Positions 42,513 to 53,745 of a stretch of 64,000 bases of DNA are shown here, piece after piece. The notes beneath the pieces were generated by a model. That model saw only the letters and a list, made by a program, of their open reading frames with translations, was not told the origin of the DNA and searched no databases. The DNA lies in the NCBI GenBank assembly GCA_003116975.1, contig BGKB01000091.1, positions 1-64,000 on the forward strand, read 5' to 3'. Source of the DNA: Aurantiochytrium sp. KH105 (lineage: Eukaryota; Sar; Bigyra; Thraustochytrida; Thraustochytriidae). Position 1 is the first letter of the stretch. Each line of letters begins with the position of its first letter. The translations under genes were made by a program, and so were the position numbers.

Positions 42513-43598
42513 ATGTCGGGCGCGGCGGTGCAGATCAGCCGCGGGGCGCTCATGGCGCTTTCCGCCGGCGCGGGCAGCCTGTACTTGTACGCGAACGGGC
42601 CGTCGCCGCTGATGTCGGCGCAGGACATCGCGCGGATGGCAGCGCAGATGTCCTCGGCGAACGGAAACGGCCAGGGCGCCCAGGCCGCGTCCGCGGAGCA
42701 GGTCCCGGCGTACCTGAAGCCGCTGGCGGACCAAATGGCGGAGCTTTCCACCGAGGTCGCCCGGATGCGAATCCATGGCCAATATGGCCACGGGTTCGCG
42801 TACTCGCAAGGCTGGGGCCTGAGCTGGACGACGATTGCCACCGCAGGCGGCGTGGGGGTCCTGTTCCTGTACATGAAGGGCTACTCTTTCGCCGACTTTA
42901 TGTACGTGACGAAGAAGGCTTTGGCCGTGGCGGTTGAAGCCCTCGAGGAGGGTATCGAGAACCTTGGCGTTGCTCTCGAGGCGGCCAAGCGCGAGCTCTC
43001 GTACAAGCTTGGCCTCCTTGAGGACAAGGTTGACGAGACGCGTGAGTCCCTCGAGAAGAAGATCACCGAAGAGGTCGGCGATGTGAAGAAGGACCTCGGT
43101 GTTGTTGGCAATGATGTCAAGGGGATTTCTCGCGCGCAGGAGCAGGTTCATGGTCTCGTGCAGAGCATCGAGACTCAGATCGACTCGATCGAGTCTCGAA
43201 TGGAAGGCGTCGGCGACCAGCTTAACACGGCGAACCGCGGCATTTACTTGCTGTGCAACGTTGTGGCTGAGAACATGGGTGGTGCTGTCAAGGGCAAGGG
43301 CGGAAGCAGCAACCAGAACAGTGGTCACCCATCGCGCGGCGCTGCTCTGTACGCAGAGCTTGTCGCGTACACGCGAGGTGCGATGTCGAACCTTGCCTCG
43401 ACGGTCCGTGGTGGCTCATCGAACGATGGACGTGATGACATGACCGTGGCTTCCACTGGACCGTATTTGACTCCGGGCGGGCCAGCCCCGAGTTCAGCGC
43501 TGGACGTGGTGCCATCATTTCGCGAGATGCTGTCGGCCAACACGTTCCGCGTGCCCTCGGACGGAGCGCTTCCCGTGGAGGACGTCCAAGACGTGTAA
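42513..43598 (+). CDS. DUF1664 organelle membrane protein
   Basis: A 361-residue protein. A short hydrophobic segment near residues 11-27 and a second (TTIATAGGVGVLFLYMKG) near 105-123 flank a loop. The family signature GYSFADFMYVTKKALAVAV follows directly, then a long amphipathic coiled coil (about 135-250), as in plant DUF1664 proteins whose pattern is membrane helix, KGxSFSDLMYVTKR, then coil. The C-terminus is Ser/Gly-rich. Known: plant members are predicted mitochondrial or plastid membrane proteins of unknown function. ATG 42513 is the first after the G/A-rich leader. Single exon. Confidence 0.85.
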   Translation: MSGAAVQISRGALMALSAGAGSLYLYANGPSPLMSAQDIARMAAQMSSANGNGQGAQAASAEQVPAYLKPLADQMAELSTEVARMRIHGQYGHGFAYSQGWGLSWTTIATAGGVGVLFLYMKGYSFADFMYVTKKALAVAVEALEEGIENLGVALEAAKRELSYKLGLLEDKVDETRESLEKKITEEVGDVKKDLGVVGNDVKGISRAQEQVHGLVQSIETQIDSIESRMEGVGDQLNTANRGIYLLCNVVAENMGGAVKGKGGSSNQNSGHPSRGAALYAELVAYTRGAMSNLASTVRGGSSNDGRDDMTVASTGPYLTPGGPAPSSALDVVPSFREMLSANTFRVPSDGALPVEDVQDV

Positions 43599-44311
43599 AT
43601 TCTCGATGCCCTGGCGCTGATGATACAAAAGAACCTTCCGCAGATTTCGTCTCAAGATCCCCTCTCCTTTTCCCGATAGCCTAGCAGCGGCTGCTTTGAA
43701 CGGGAGCAGCAACTGTATACAATGCATGGCTCACTGTCTATTTTTTACCTTAAAACCCTGTGAAACAATCTTTTTTTCCTCTTTGGTTTGGTTTGTCAGG
43801 TCTGCTTTCCGTTGTCACGTTACAGCACCTCACTGCAGGGAATGATTTGTCGCGAGACGCATCGATCGATGATATGAGAGAGAGAGAGAGTGGTCCATTT
43901 TCAGACTCTGAAGGGTGAGTCCCATCAACATTGGCATGGCAGACGCCGAGACAGCAAGAATCTACTCAAAAAAAAAACTGGTTAGCCTACGATCGGATAA
44001 AGGAAACTTGATTGTCGACGACAGATGGGCTCATGCAAGAAACGCAAGAGAGAGAGGAAAGCAATTCGTTGATACGTTTGTCTTGTTTGCAAGGTGGCCA
44101 GGCAGCATGATAACCTCGGACTAATCAATTGAAGATGAATGACGTTGCTTTACAAGGAACTTGGGGAGCTAGCAAGCAAAAAGCACCAGCACTGACCTCA
44201 GGAGACGTCCGCGTGTTTTATTTTTATTTTTTGAAAAATGTGGAGATTTGAAGAGAACGAGAACTAAAGGTGGCATGGTAAAGGTTTCAACGAAGAAAGA
44301 AGCTAGCGACA
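43599..44311. other. Convergent 3' gap, DUF1664 / Rab11
   Basis: 713 AT-richer bases; a GA repeat (gagagagagag) at 43877-43890. Only short unsupported frames. Confidence 0.6.
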
Positions 44312-45231
44312 TTAGCAGCACGACCCAGCTGCGGCATTCTGGCCAGCGGCAGACTCTTTGGAGATATCGACGGTCTCGCCCTCGAGACGGACCTCGCCGT
44401 CGTCGCCCGGTTTGCTTTCGGCCTCGAGGGCGCGCACGCGCGTGACGTGGTGCTCAAAGACCTTTTCCACGAGGCTCTCAAAAGCAAAGCTGACAGCATC
44501 ACCCTTGAGCGCCGAGGCTTCGACAAAGTACAGGTTGTGCTGCTCGGCAAAGGCGCGACCCTCATCGGGGGAGACCGCGCGCGAGTCCTCCATGTCGCTC
44601 TTGTTACCAACCACCATAAGCTTGATGTCCCTGTCTGCGTGGGACTGGACCTCGGAAAGCCATCGCTTAAGGTTTGTGAAGGTTTCCCTGTCTGTGATAT
44701 CGTACACGAGGAGGGCGGCCACGGCGCCGCGGTAGTACGCCTTGGTGATGGCGCGGTACCTTTCCTGGCCAGCGGTATCCCAGATCTGGCACTTGATGGT
44801 CTTGTCCTGAACCTGGAGCTCTTTGGTGGCAAACTCAACGCCAATGGTGTGTTTGGTGTCGTAGTTGAATTCGCCGCGTCTGTATTGGCTCAACAAGCAG
44901 GTCTTGCCGACACCGCTGTCGCCAACAAGAACGAGCTGTTCGTGATGAAGAAACAAGAGCAATCCGTGTGCGAGCGAGGCCAGCACGAAGCGTTAGTGAG
45001 TCTATCTGGGGAAAAAGCGAGAAGACAGCGTCTTCTACTCGGCCTGCTGTTTTATGCGTGTACAAGTGTTTTTTAATTTTGTTTTTCTTCTCTCGTTCTT
45101 CCTCGTCTCGCACGTTTCTGCCTGCGGGAAGCCATGGCTTGCTCGTTCGTGAGCAGGAACGGTTCTGCCTGCAAGTGACTTACCTTGAACAAATAATCAT
45201 AGTCGCGCTTCACAGCGTTTTGAAGTGCCAT
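44312..45231 (-). CDS. RAB11: Rab11/RabA-family small GTPase
   Basis: Two exons. Exon 1 (45231..45184) encodes [16 protein letters not shown] and ends at donor AAG-GTAAGT; exon 2 starts at 44935 after acceptor cacgaacag, in phase 0, giving 223 residues. Motifs: P-loop GDSGVGKT (21-28), effector region [31 protein letters not shown], and ETSAL-type EASAL. The C-terminus ends GSCC, a double-cysteine geranylgeranylation site. [13 protein letters not shown] and [14 protein letters not shown] place it in the Rab11/RabA group. Known role: recycling endosome and trans-Golgi to surface traffic. An apparent start inside the intron (MLASLAHG...) is an artefact of reading through the 248-base intron. 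Confidence 0.95.
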
Positions 45232-45772
45232 GGTTACGTAATTAGACGCCGCGGCGGACCGCTCTTATCCGTCTGCCCAGGCCCGTTTTCCCCCTTCTTT
45301 CTTCTTCTCCTGCTTCTCCGTTGGCAAGTTCGGCGGGGTCTCGATTGATTGCCGAGTGGGCTGGCCTCGGTTGCGCCGTGCCGTGCCGGACTGGCCTCGC
45401 CTCAGCGATACCTCGGCTCGAGCCGGGTCGGCTTGGCCGCGGCCACGTCTCTCCCGCGTCGCTGCGCCCCGCCGCGCGTCGCTCTCCGCAGCGTCGCGCC
45501 GAGGCCGGTCAAGCAAGTGCTGCGCCTACTCTGCTCTGCTCTGCTCTTTACGCTCTGCGCCTCCTTCTTCGTCCGGGTCGTCTCTCGCGCTGCCCGCCTT
45601 ACCCGCCTGCTTCCGCGCCCGTGTCCCGTTCGGCGTAGTTAAGGCGGCTGGGCAGGGATCTTTCGGCCGCGCAAGGGTGCATCTTTCTCACAAGAGGCCC
45701 AAAGATGGTGAAAAGAGACCCAAGTAAAGGGCCCGGCCAACGATGACGACGATGCTGCCACTACTGACTCAC

Positions 45773-45869
45773 CGCGAAAGAAAAAGAAAAGAAAAGGAAA
45801 GAAAAGAAGGGAAGGGAAAAGAAAAGAAAAGAAGAAGGAAAAGAAAAGAAAAGGAAGGAAAAGAAGGAG
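45773..45869. repeat. Purine tract (GAAAA/GGAAA repeats)
   Basis: About 97 bases almost entirely A and G on the plus strand. Confidence 0.9.
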
Positions 45870-46305
45870 ATGAGATCATTGACGCCGGCGCAGCAGCGCT
45901 GCCGCGAGGCACTCGCCTCCCTCCCTCTTCTTTCCTTTCCCTCCTCTTTCCATTCTCTCTCCCACTTTCTTATCGGCGCCGCCTCTCCGCGGAGTCGATG
46001 GGCCCTTGGCTTTTCTTCTTCGGCCACCGCCCGCTGCTACGTCGCCCGGCCTCGCTGGCGACGGCGCCACGCTCCGTCTCTGCGTTCGCAGGTCGTCGTC
46101 TCCTCTCCTCTCACATCAGACAGCTCGTCCATCTTCCCAGCTTTCTTAATTTCTTTCTTTCCTTCTTGCTTTCCTGCTTTCTTGCTTTCCTTTTCGATTT
46201 ATTTATCTCTCCGCCCTCGCCATTGGCCCATCCTTCGAGAAAGTCCACTTGCGCCTCCCGCCGCAAGTGCGCGCTGACCCGTGCGCAAGTGTAGCATTTG
46301 TTGCC

Positions 46306-46348
46306 GCGTCTGTCTGTCTGTCTGTCTGCGTCTGCCTCAGTGCCTGCC

Positions 46349-46379
<31 letters not shown>

Positions 46380-46381
46380 GG
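46306..46381. repeat. (TCTG)n microsatellite, two runs
   Basis: Two runs of tctg units, 46306-46330 and 46346-46381, separated by an imperfect segment, upstream of TIM17. Confidence 0.9.
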
Positions 46382-46606
46382 TCTCGTGCTCTCTCTCGCC
46401 CGGGCCTGCCGAGTGATCTGTGCTGATACTAGGAGTAAGCAGGCGCAAGCAGGAGGCAGCAAGCAGGAGCAGAGGCGGCGTGCAGTGGGTGGCGCAGGAG
46501 GCGGCGGCGCGGAGCAGAGCGTGATCGAGCAGGGCTGGGCCTTGCGGAACGGAGCGGGGCCGGGGCAGACGAGCGCGTGCGAGGCGGGGGCTTTGGGCGC
46601 GAGAAG

Positions 46607-47182
46607 ATGGAGCACGGCCGGGACCCGTGCCCGTACCGCATCCTGGACGATGTGGGCGGCGCCTTCGCCATCGGCGCGGGCGGCGGCTCAATATGGTTTG
46701 CGGGCAAGGGCCTGAGGAACTCGCCCCGCGGCGAGCGGCTGGCCGGCATGATGACCTCGATCAAGACGCGCGCGCCCGTGATGGGCGGCAGCTTCGCCGT
46801 CTGGGGCCTGCTTTTCGCCTCTTTTGATTGCACGCTTGCGGCCATCCGGAAACGTGAGGACCCGTACAACTCCATCTTTGCCGGCGCGGCCACGGGTGGT
46901 GTGCTCGCCGCCCGCATGGGCCCTCGCGCCATGGCGCAGCACGCGCTCATTGGCGGCGCTCTTTTGGCCGGTATCGAGGGCATGTCCATTTGGCTTACGC
47001 AGAAGATCTCAGAAACTTCCCAGGCCGCGGCTGGTCCCGTCGAGCGCGCCGTGCCGCCGCCAGTCTCTGCCACGCTTGGTGGCTCGGGCTACCTAGACAC
47101 AAGCACGCTGGTCGACTCCGTGGGCCAGAACTCCTTCGACATTAACCAGGCTTCCTCGGAGTTCCGCACCACCAATGACTAA
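46607..47182 (+). CDS. TIM17: Mitochondrial import inner membrane translocase TIM17
   Basis: A 191-residue protein. The N-terminus RDPCPYRILDDVGGAFAIGA is near-diagnostic for Tim17, and KGLRNSPRGERL, GGSFAVWGLLF, DCTLAAIRKREDP and NSIFAGAATGGVLAAR follow in order across four hydrophobic segments. Known role: core subunit of the TIM23 complex, with conserved acidic residues lining the presequence path. The C-terminal 55 residues are polar and unrelated to yeast Tim17. ATG 46607 is the first ATG; upstream in-frame codons are leader. Single exon. Confidence 0.96.
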   Translation: MEHGRDPCPYRILDDVGGAFAIGAGGGSIWFAGKGLRNSPRGERLAGMMTSIKTRAPVMGGSFAVWGLLFASFDCTLAAIRKREDPYNSIFAGAATGGVLAARMGPRAMAQHALIGGALLAGIEGMSIWLTQKISETSQAAAGPVERAVPPPVSATLGGSGYLDTSTLVDSVGQNSFDINQASSEFRTTND

Positions 47183-48808
47183 ATTTCGCCTTCAAACTAC
47201 CTAGTGCTCACTCTCTTTTATCCGATTTATCGTAGCGTATTCGATCCTTTGTGGCGACCTGTGCGTGTGCCAACGTGCCTAGGCGTCGACGCGCACGCGC
47301 GCATGCGCGCTCTAGCTTTCCCCAAAGGGCCTTGGAGGGGCATGCGTGCTCGTTCTGTGAGACTTTTTTTTCCCGATGTCAATTTGAGCGATCTGCAACG
47401 AGCTGCACCACAAACTGCCTGCCAAGTCTCATGGCGAGCATGGAGACTTTCCCTGTGGACTTCAAGGCTCGTTATTTTCTTCGTGGAGCACCGTGTTAGT
47501 TGTTGAGAGGTAGATGCTTGTTCATAATTCAATAAGGAGCATCATGTCTGCGATTCTTTTGCGCCATCCTTTCATCTTCTCCTTCTTGATCGATCGAGCA
47601 TTACAAAGAGGATATGATCGAGGCCGACGACTCTTGCCTCTTGATTTGTCCCCGGGCCAGCAGGAGGTTGATGGACTGCAAAGTGAAAATTTGCAAACAT
47701 GCTGTGTACCGACTTATGACCGTGTAATCGAGGATGCCCATCACGATGATGAACGCCAAATTCTTGATCTTCACTTGGCATGATCAATTTTTTTGCGAAG
47801 AATATGCAAAGACGAACTTTCAACCTCTCTTCAAATCGATGTTTGCATTAGAATAACCACTCTGGTGACGAGAGGAGGCAAGATCACTCGTTTTTGTCAA
47901 TCTTTTGCAACTCGATGCGCTGTTTTCACATCTTGAAACCGGTCATCTTGCTTGTATGCATTGTATTTGCTCTGAAGTCTCATGAATGCTAATGGCCTTG
48001 CCGCTTTTTCGGGACGGTTCATTCTTTTCTGTGAAAGGTGCTGATTCTGGCACCAAGAAACTGCCGTTCCCCTTGTGGGCCCAAGTTGTCTCAATTGTCG
48101 AATGTACTTGTCTCTCTTGCCGACTTTACTTGTCTCGTAAAGCTCAGACCATCGTGGCTGGTATTTTTTAAAAAGCATTGGTAGAATGTAAGTTACACAT
48201 TTTCATAATTATTTTTTTTTGACTTTGCCAGGAATCAATGTAGTACGCGTGAGAAATCTGCACCGCAATGAGCCATTTTTTGATTTGTCAACCTTTCTCC
48301 GCAATAAATTATGCGTTTAGTTCTAAAGCTGTGAGTCAAGCAGTAAATCTCTGTCTTCGGTGGTAGGCCTAGTCGTTGTGCATGCTTCTGAAAAGTTGAT
48401 CAAAGGCCACACTCATTGTGGACGTTGCCGACAATAACTTTCTAGAATGAAAATCGGACTCGATCACCGAAGAGTCCTATACAAATTAAGAGAATCCGGT
48501 CAATGGACGATCGAGTTGTGAACTATGTCTCCGTCCGTGTCCGTGGCCACACAAGAAGGTTTCATCGAATCACTCCTCCAGCTTGGAGAGAGCGTAATCC
48601 CCAAAAAGGTGAAGACAACGCTTTGCAAGCAGGTCTTACGGTGATGAATGGATGATTCGATGACGGAGGAAGCAAGAGCGTGGTGAACACACAAGAGCAA
48701 AGAACGTAAATTCGTGAATCAAGTCCAAAGCAATGATAGTTATCGACATAACGCTCTAGCGCGTCAAAAACTAGGAAGAGGGCAGTATAGCAAAACTCAG
48801 AAATCCAG
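47183..48808. other. Gap with degraded coding-like sequence
   Basis: 1.6 kb of lower GC than the flanks, between convergent genes. On the minus strand a 93-codon Lys/Arg-rich frame (47897..48178) and a shorter frame ending at 47611, which contains FIIVMGILDYTV, look coding-like but have no clear start or splice structure. Possible relics or long 3'UTRs. Confidence 0.4.
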
Positions 48809-50701
48809 CTAGGAGGATTGCCACTCGAGCACGTTGGACAGTCCAGCGCCCGCGCGTTGGAGGTGCGAGACAGGTGGCGGAGGAGGTGGTGCCTGAGTGA
48901 GATGACCTGCAGCGTTGCGGTTTGCGGCCTGAAATTGCTGTTGATACGAGGGGAACTGCGAGGCGGCCTGAGAGCCGCCCTGGTACTGGGCATGTTGCTG
49001 GGGGTGCTGGTGCTGCTGGAAGTTCGAGTTGGAATAATGAAAGTAGTCCTGGTGCTCCGGCTGGTGCGACTGCTGCTGGTGATGGCGGAGCCCCTGCTGC
49101 GCGAGATCACTCGAGTCGAAGCGGCCCTGTTGTTGTTGCTGCTGCTGCTGTTGCTGCTGCTGCACACCGGAGCGCTGTTCGTTCGAAGCGGTGCGCCGCT
49201 TCTTGTTGCCGGCACCGGACCCGGAGCCAGCGAGACCCTGAAGCGTGACGTTCGAGGGCGTCGAGTTCGTGCTCTGCGTAGCGTCCGAGAGCGCGACAGA
49301 CTCGCTACTAAGGAGGTTGTTGAGGGCACCGGGCGCAAACGAGCGCGCACCGTGGCTCGACTCGAGCGCAGCCATGGCGTCAAAGCGACGCTGCTGCGAA
49401 GGCGAGGATCCGGGCGATGCCCCGAGGAACTTTTGACTACCGCCATTGGCGGCAGCTGCTGCTGCTGCGGCAGCATGGTGGCCTGCACTGAATCCGTGGA
49501 TCATGTTGAACATGGGGTTGGATGCGGAGCCCTGCATGTAGTGCGGGAGCACGGACGGCTTGAGTCCCTTTTGCTGACGGTTGTACGGGTTCGAACTGAG
49601 GCCAAAGGCGTCCTCCCCAGAGCCCATGTGGGCAGCAGCGTTGGGGTCGACGGGCACGGTGGAGTCGCTTGAGTTCTCGTGGGCGTCAAAGCCGTGAACA
49701 CCGTTCATGAACCCAGCTTGCTGGAGAAGGTGGCGCGTGGCGGCAGAGTTGGGGTCGCCGTGGCGGAAGAGACCGTTGGCTGCCGCGGCGGCTGCGGCCG
49801 ATCCGCGGTGGTGTCCACCCTGCATGGCCGCGGGGTTGTGAGTGTTGGACTGACGCTGCATGCGCTTGGGGGCATCCTCGGGGCTAAGGACGACAAAGTG
49901 GTCAACGTGGGGAAGGTCGGGCTTGCAGTCGGTACACTCGACGTGTCCACAGCGTGCGATACCAGTTTGGACACATACGCGCTGGAAAATGAGGCACTTG
50001 GTGCATGTGCCGGGCGCCTCACAGCTGCCGGCGTGTTCTTCTAACATTTGATCGGTGCTTTGCTTGCCGGGTTGAGCGGGTACGCGGCGGAACATGAGAT
50101 GGTGCCGGACGGCTTCGAGCGAGCGCTTGTTCGTGGTGAGCTCGTTGTAGCGGCGAGTGATCTCGTGCATCCAGCTCTTCGTGCCGTACATGCGCTCCTT
50201 GCGCTGGTGAAGAAAGGACTGGAAGAGTCCTTCGTCTTCGCGGATGAGGCGGAAGAGCATCCGTTTCTCTTCATCGGAGAAGCGGCCCTTGACGACGGCA
50301 ATTTTGTCGCCTTCGCCGAGGGTAGTATCGCGCTTGCGGGACGAATCCTGGGACACGTACACGGTCGTGCGGCCGCTGGACACGGTCTTTCGCTTGCTGT
50401 TTCGTTTCTTGGGCTGCGGCGTGCTACCGTTGGAGTCGGCATTGATCTTGTTGCTGTCGTTAGCGTCCTTTTGCTGCTGGTGCTGCTGGTGCTGGTGCTG
50501 CTGGTGCTGCCGTTGCTGGTGCTGTTGGTTGTGCTGGTGGGCACTGAGTTGCTGAAATGTGCTCAGGTCCACGTTGCCGTGTCCACCCTGGCCCATGCCG
50601 GCGACGGCTTGGGGGAAGGGGGGCATGCCGTGTTGGAGTTGGTTGTGCTGCTGCTGCAGGTGCAGCATGAGCGCAGCGTCGGGTTCCTGGTCCTGCTGCA
50701 T
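48809..50701 (-). CDS. Gln-rich nuclear protein with Myb/SANT-like and Cys-cluster regions
   Basis: A 630-residue single-exon protein from ATG 50701. The N-terminus is His/Gln repeat, then a basic patch (PKKRNSKRKT) that could serve for nuclear import. A Myb/SANT-like helical region lies at about residues 139-205 (GRFSDEEKRMLFRLIRED ... WMHEITRRYNELT). A Cys cluster follows at about 222-262 with spacing Cx5CxxCx7Cx7CxxxxCxxC or close to it, ending HVDHFVV. The rest is low-complexity with polyAla, polyGln (about 12 Q) and polyPro. I infer a transcription regulator; no named family is recognised for the Cys cluster. Upstream exons are possible because the 5' gap is large. Confidence 0.75.
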   Translation of the reverse strand: MQQDQEPDAALMLHLQQQHNQLQHGMPPFPQAVAGMGQGGHGNVDLSTFQQLSAHQHNQQHQQRQHQQHQHQQHQQQKDANDSNKINADSNGSTPQPKKRNSKRKTVSSGRTTVYVSQDSSRKRDTTLGEGDKIAVVKGRFSDEEKRMLFRLIREDEGLFQSFLHQRKERMYGTKSWMHEITRRYNELTTNKRSLEAVRHHLMFRRVPAQPGKQSTDQMLEEHAGSCEAPGTCTKCLIFQRVCVQTGIARCGHVECTDCKPDLPHVDHFVVLSPEDAPKRMQRQSNTHNPAAMQGGHHRGSAAAAAAANGLFRHGDPNSAATRHLLQQAGFMNGVHGFDAHENSSDSTVPVDPNAAAHMGSGEDAFGLSSNPYNRQQKGLKPSVLPHYMQGSASNPMFNMIHGFSAGHHAAAAAAAAANGGSQKFLGASPGSSPSQQRRFDAMAALESSHGARSFAPGALNNLLSSESVALSDATQSTNSTPSNVTLQGLAGSGSGAGNKKRRTASNEQRSGVQQQQQQQQQQQQGRFDSSDLAQQGLRHHQQQSHQPEHQDYFHYSNSNFQQHQHPQQHAQYQGGSQAASQFPSYQQQFQAANRNAAGHLTQAPPPPPPVSHLQRAGAGLSNVLEWQSS

Positions 50702-51022
50702 GCCGTGCTGTTATTTACTCTTTTGTTCTTTTTCTTCTTTTTTTTCCTCCTGCGACGACGGTTGTTGTCGATGTCGTGGGTGGTGACGGTGGTGGTGGTT
50801 CTCTCGGCGAACAAGACAACTGCGTCCGTGCTCGTTGCGCCTTCGCTACGTGGCCCTCGAGTCTCCCTCGCGCGCTCGCTCGCGCCGCTGCGATAGGAGA
50901 AAAGGGGGTGGGGTGGTCGTGGAGAAAGGTTAGGGTGTTAGCGAAGGGTCACCAGTCTGCTCGCCTGGCGGGGAGATCGCTCGGTTGTTCGGGCAGAAAA
51001 CAGCCACAGATAAACCGGACTC

Positions 51023-51224
51023 ACGCACGCACGCACGCGCGCACCCAGGCAGGCAGCAGGCCGTCTCGCCCTCCCGCTCTCTCGCTCGACCGGACTTTGC
51101 TTTTCCGCGACAGACAAACAGTCAGGCAGGCACGCAGGCAGGCTCCACGCCCTTCCTTCCGAGCTAGCAGGCCAAGCACGCCCGCCCGCCCGCACGCACG
51201 CACGCACGCACGCACGCAAGCAAG
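51023..51224. repeat. (CGCA)n runs, two copies
   Basis: Runs at 51023-51045 and 51187-51224, the same unit as upstream of ZPR1. Confidence 0.85.
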
Positions 51225-51774
51225 CAAGCTCGCCTCGCCCGGCTTCCGCAGGCCTTCGCTCGCTCCTCCCCCGGGCCGTCCGGCCGCGCTCTCCGCCTCC
51301 GCCTCGGCGCCGCGCGCTCCGGCCGCCGGGCCGCGCTCGCGCCGCGGCCTTCTCCTCGCGGCCCCTCCTCTGCGCCGCCTCTGGTCGCGCGCTCGCTCGC
51401 TCGCCGCTGGCTGGCTGGCTGGCTGCCCGGGCCGCAGAAGAGTTTTTGCTGGCGCCGCGCCTTCCTTGTCGGCCTTCCTGCCGTCGGCTCTCGCTTCCAC
51501 TTCGAGCGCCCCTTCTGTGGCGGCTACGAGCCGCCGCGCGCGCGCACCTCGACTTGTAGCAGCGCCGCCGCCGCGCGCACGCGCCGCGCGCCGCCGCGCG
51601 CGCCGACGCTTGCCCCACTTGCCGCCGCGCACTCCCCACTTGCGCCGCGCCGCGCCAACTCGCGCAAAGCGGCCGCGCCACTCGCCGACACGCCGCCGCC
51701 ACGGTGTCTGTCTGCTGCTGGATCGTGCATCTTTTTTTTTTAACTCTCTCGCCCTTCCCAGGTAGGCCTGCAAC

Positions 51775-51822
51775 TTCTTTCATTCTTTCATTCTTTCATT
51801 CTTTCATTCTTTCATTCTTTCT
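51775..51822. repeat. (CATTCTTT)n octamer repeat
   Basis: Roughly six copies of cattcttt. Confidence 0.9.
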
Positions 51823-52173
51823 TTACGGGATCTGAAAAGTTTTGTTTCCCACACATGCTTGAGCGAGACTTGCCCGGCTGCAGCCTAAGAGTGCGCTACC
51901 CCGCGCTAGCGCATAGGAGTGTGACTAGGTACATACCTTTTCGTCGAGTCCCGCATCAGCTATAAATGTGGGCGCCTCCTCACGATTGCGGGCCTACCAT
52001 CGGCGACGCGACGCTGCTTTCCGCGGGTGCGTGCCACAGAGTTCCCACGGTATTCCCACAGCTGGCCTTTCTGGTCCTCCCCCTTTTTTTCCCTCGCCCA
52101 GCCTTTTTCTCCTGCCTGCCAGCGCTCACCTTCAAGGCGCACTACGACGCGTCGCTCCGCCCCGCTTCGCTTC

Positions 52174-52240
52174 GCCATCGCCATCGCCATCGCATCATCG
52201 CCATCGCATCGCATCGCATCGCATCGCATCGCATCGCATG
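52174..52240. repeat. (CATCG)n / (CGCAT)n repeat
   Basis: ccatcg units passing into gcatc units. Confidence 0.9.
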
Positions 52241-52927
52241 CGCTTTTTTTCTGTCTGGACGCCGCCCGACGCAGTCCGTCGGTCTCGCTCGCTCGCACCT
52301 TCGCTCGCTCGCACCTTGCGCCCAGCGAGGGCGTCCGGGCCCGACCACCCCACCCCCCCCCCCCTCTGCGCCAAGCCAGTGGCAGTGGACGCGCCGCTGC
52401 CGCGCAGGGGAAGCGGGAAAAACCTGCCACGGCCGGCTGCAGGGGGGCGCCGCGCCGAGAGTTTTCCTCTCCGTTCCCCTTCTCCTCTGCCAGCTGTGGC
52501 CTCACACCACTAATGGGGCGCCGCGCGCGCGCAGCGTCGCCAACCAGCCGCCGCCGCTGTTGCCGCTGCAACGCGGTGCGTGCGCGCCCATGCCGAGGGC
52601 CGAGGCTGAGCCGCGCGGCCAGCACTAGCACCAGCAGCACCAGCACCAGCACCATCCAGCGTCAACGAGCACCGCCGCGAGGCAGAGCGGCGCGGGGCTG
52701 GGCCTGGCGGGCTGCCGAGAAAGCTCAGCGCCTCCGCTCATTTCATTTCATTTCCTATGATTTTCGAATTTCAAATTTCAATTTCAAATTTCTTTCACTC
52801 TGATTTTTACTTTCTCTTTTTTACAATTTCCCATTTCCTTTCTTCCGTCCCTTGCTTCCTCCTTCCTCTCCTTCTCACGCCGCACCATTCCTTTTTTCCC
52901 ATGCACTCGCGGACCCACCATCCTCGC

Positions 52928-52964
52928 TCTCCTCTCCTCTCCTCTCCTCTCCTCTCCTCTCCTC
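52928..52964. repeat. (CTCCT)n repeat
   Basis: Seven cctct units in a C/T-rich stretch. Confidence 0.9.
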
Positions 52965-53716
52965 CCTCGCCTCACCTCGCGCTCCCCTCTCCCCTAGCCG
53001 CTCTCCGCTTCTCGGCCGCGTGCGACCATCCGTTCCCGCCGCCGCCCCGGCCCGGCGCGACGGCGGCTGGTCCGGGCCGAGGCCGCGCCGTCACGGACGG
53101 AGGCGCCGCTGCGGGCCGCTGGGATGGGGCTGTGGGGGCGGGCCGCTGCCGGGGCCGCGAAGACTGGCCGACGCCGGGGCGCCTGCAGGGCCGGATGTGA
53201 GTGCACCGTGCGCCCGCGCCGAGGCACGCGATGAGAGCAAGCGCGCACTCTCTCCTCTCATCGCCCTGCGCTGGCGCGGCCGTGCATGCGCGTGCGAGCG
53301 TGAGTGCGTGCGGCGTGCGTGCTCTCGCTTGCGCTTGTTTGCCTGCGTGCTGGCAGCGCGCGGCACGGCTGGCTCAAGCCGAGGCGAGGCGAGGCGAGGC
53401 AAGGCGAGGCGTGTGTTTTCTTCGTTGCTTGCAAGTTCCTCGAGACAAGACGCTCGCTAGCTCGCTCGCTCGCTCGCTCGTTCGCGCGAATTTCCAAGCT
53501 CGGACCAGACATGGCAGCAGCCCTTCTGGTGCTGGTCGAGGCGTGCTTTCGTCAGTCGGTGCGACAAAGCAGCGCCGTACGCCGGATCATCCATCAGCTC
53601 GCTGCCGCATCGTATTCTCGCTCATCATCCATTCGGGGTTGCAAGCAGCAGTGGCAGCTGCAGCTGCATGCGATGGTTGCTGTTGCGAGTTGCGGCCGCT
53701 AATTCTTGCACGCAAC

Positions 53717-53745
53717 AGAGGGAGGGAGGGAGGGAGGGAGGGAGG
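53717..53745. repeat. (GGGA)n repeat
   Basis: About seven ggga units. Confidence 0.9.

Larger units (their letters stand above)
45232..46606. promoter_or_regulatory. Divergent upstream region, Rab11 / TIM17
   Basis: 1.37 kb with purine and TCTG repeats listed separately. C/T-rich from 45900 to 46400, turning G/A-rich (gcaggaggcagcaagcagg) over the last 170 bases before TIM17. No gene supported. Confidence 0.5.

Noticed and set aside
41577-42937. Long overlapping frames upstream of DUF1664
   Set aside because: Arg/Pro/Ala-biased, open on both strands in GC-rich repeats, no conserved motif.
44936-44986. Rab11 start at MLASLAHG...
   Set aside because: Reads through the intron; the spliced exon 1 gives the canonical Rab N-terminus DYDYLFK.
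51966-52628. 220-codon plus frame after a TATA-like sequence
   Set aside because: Translation consists of repeat-derived His/Arg/Ser strings; no credible protein.
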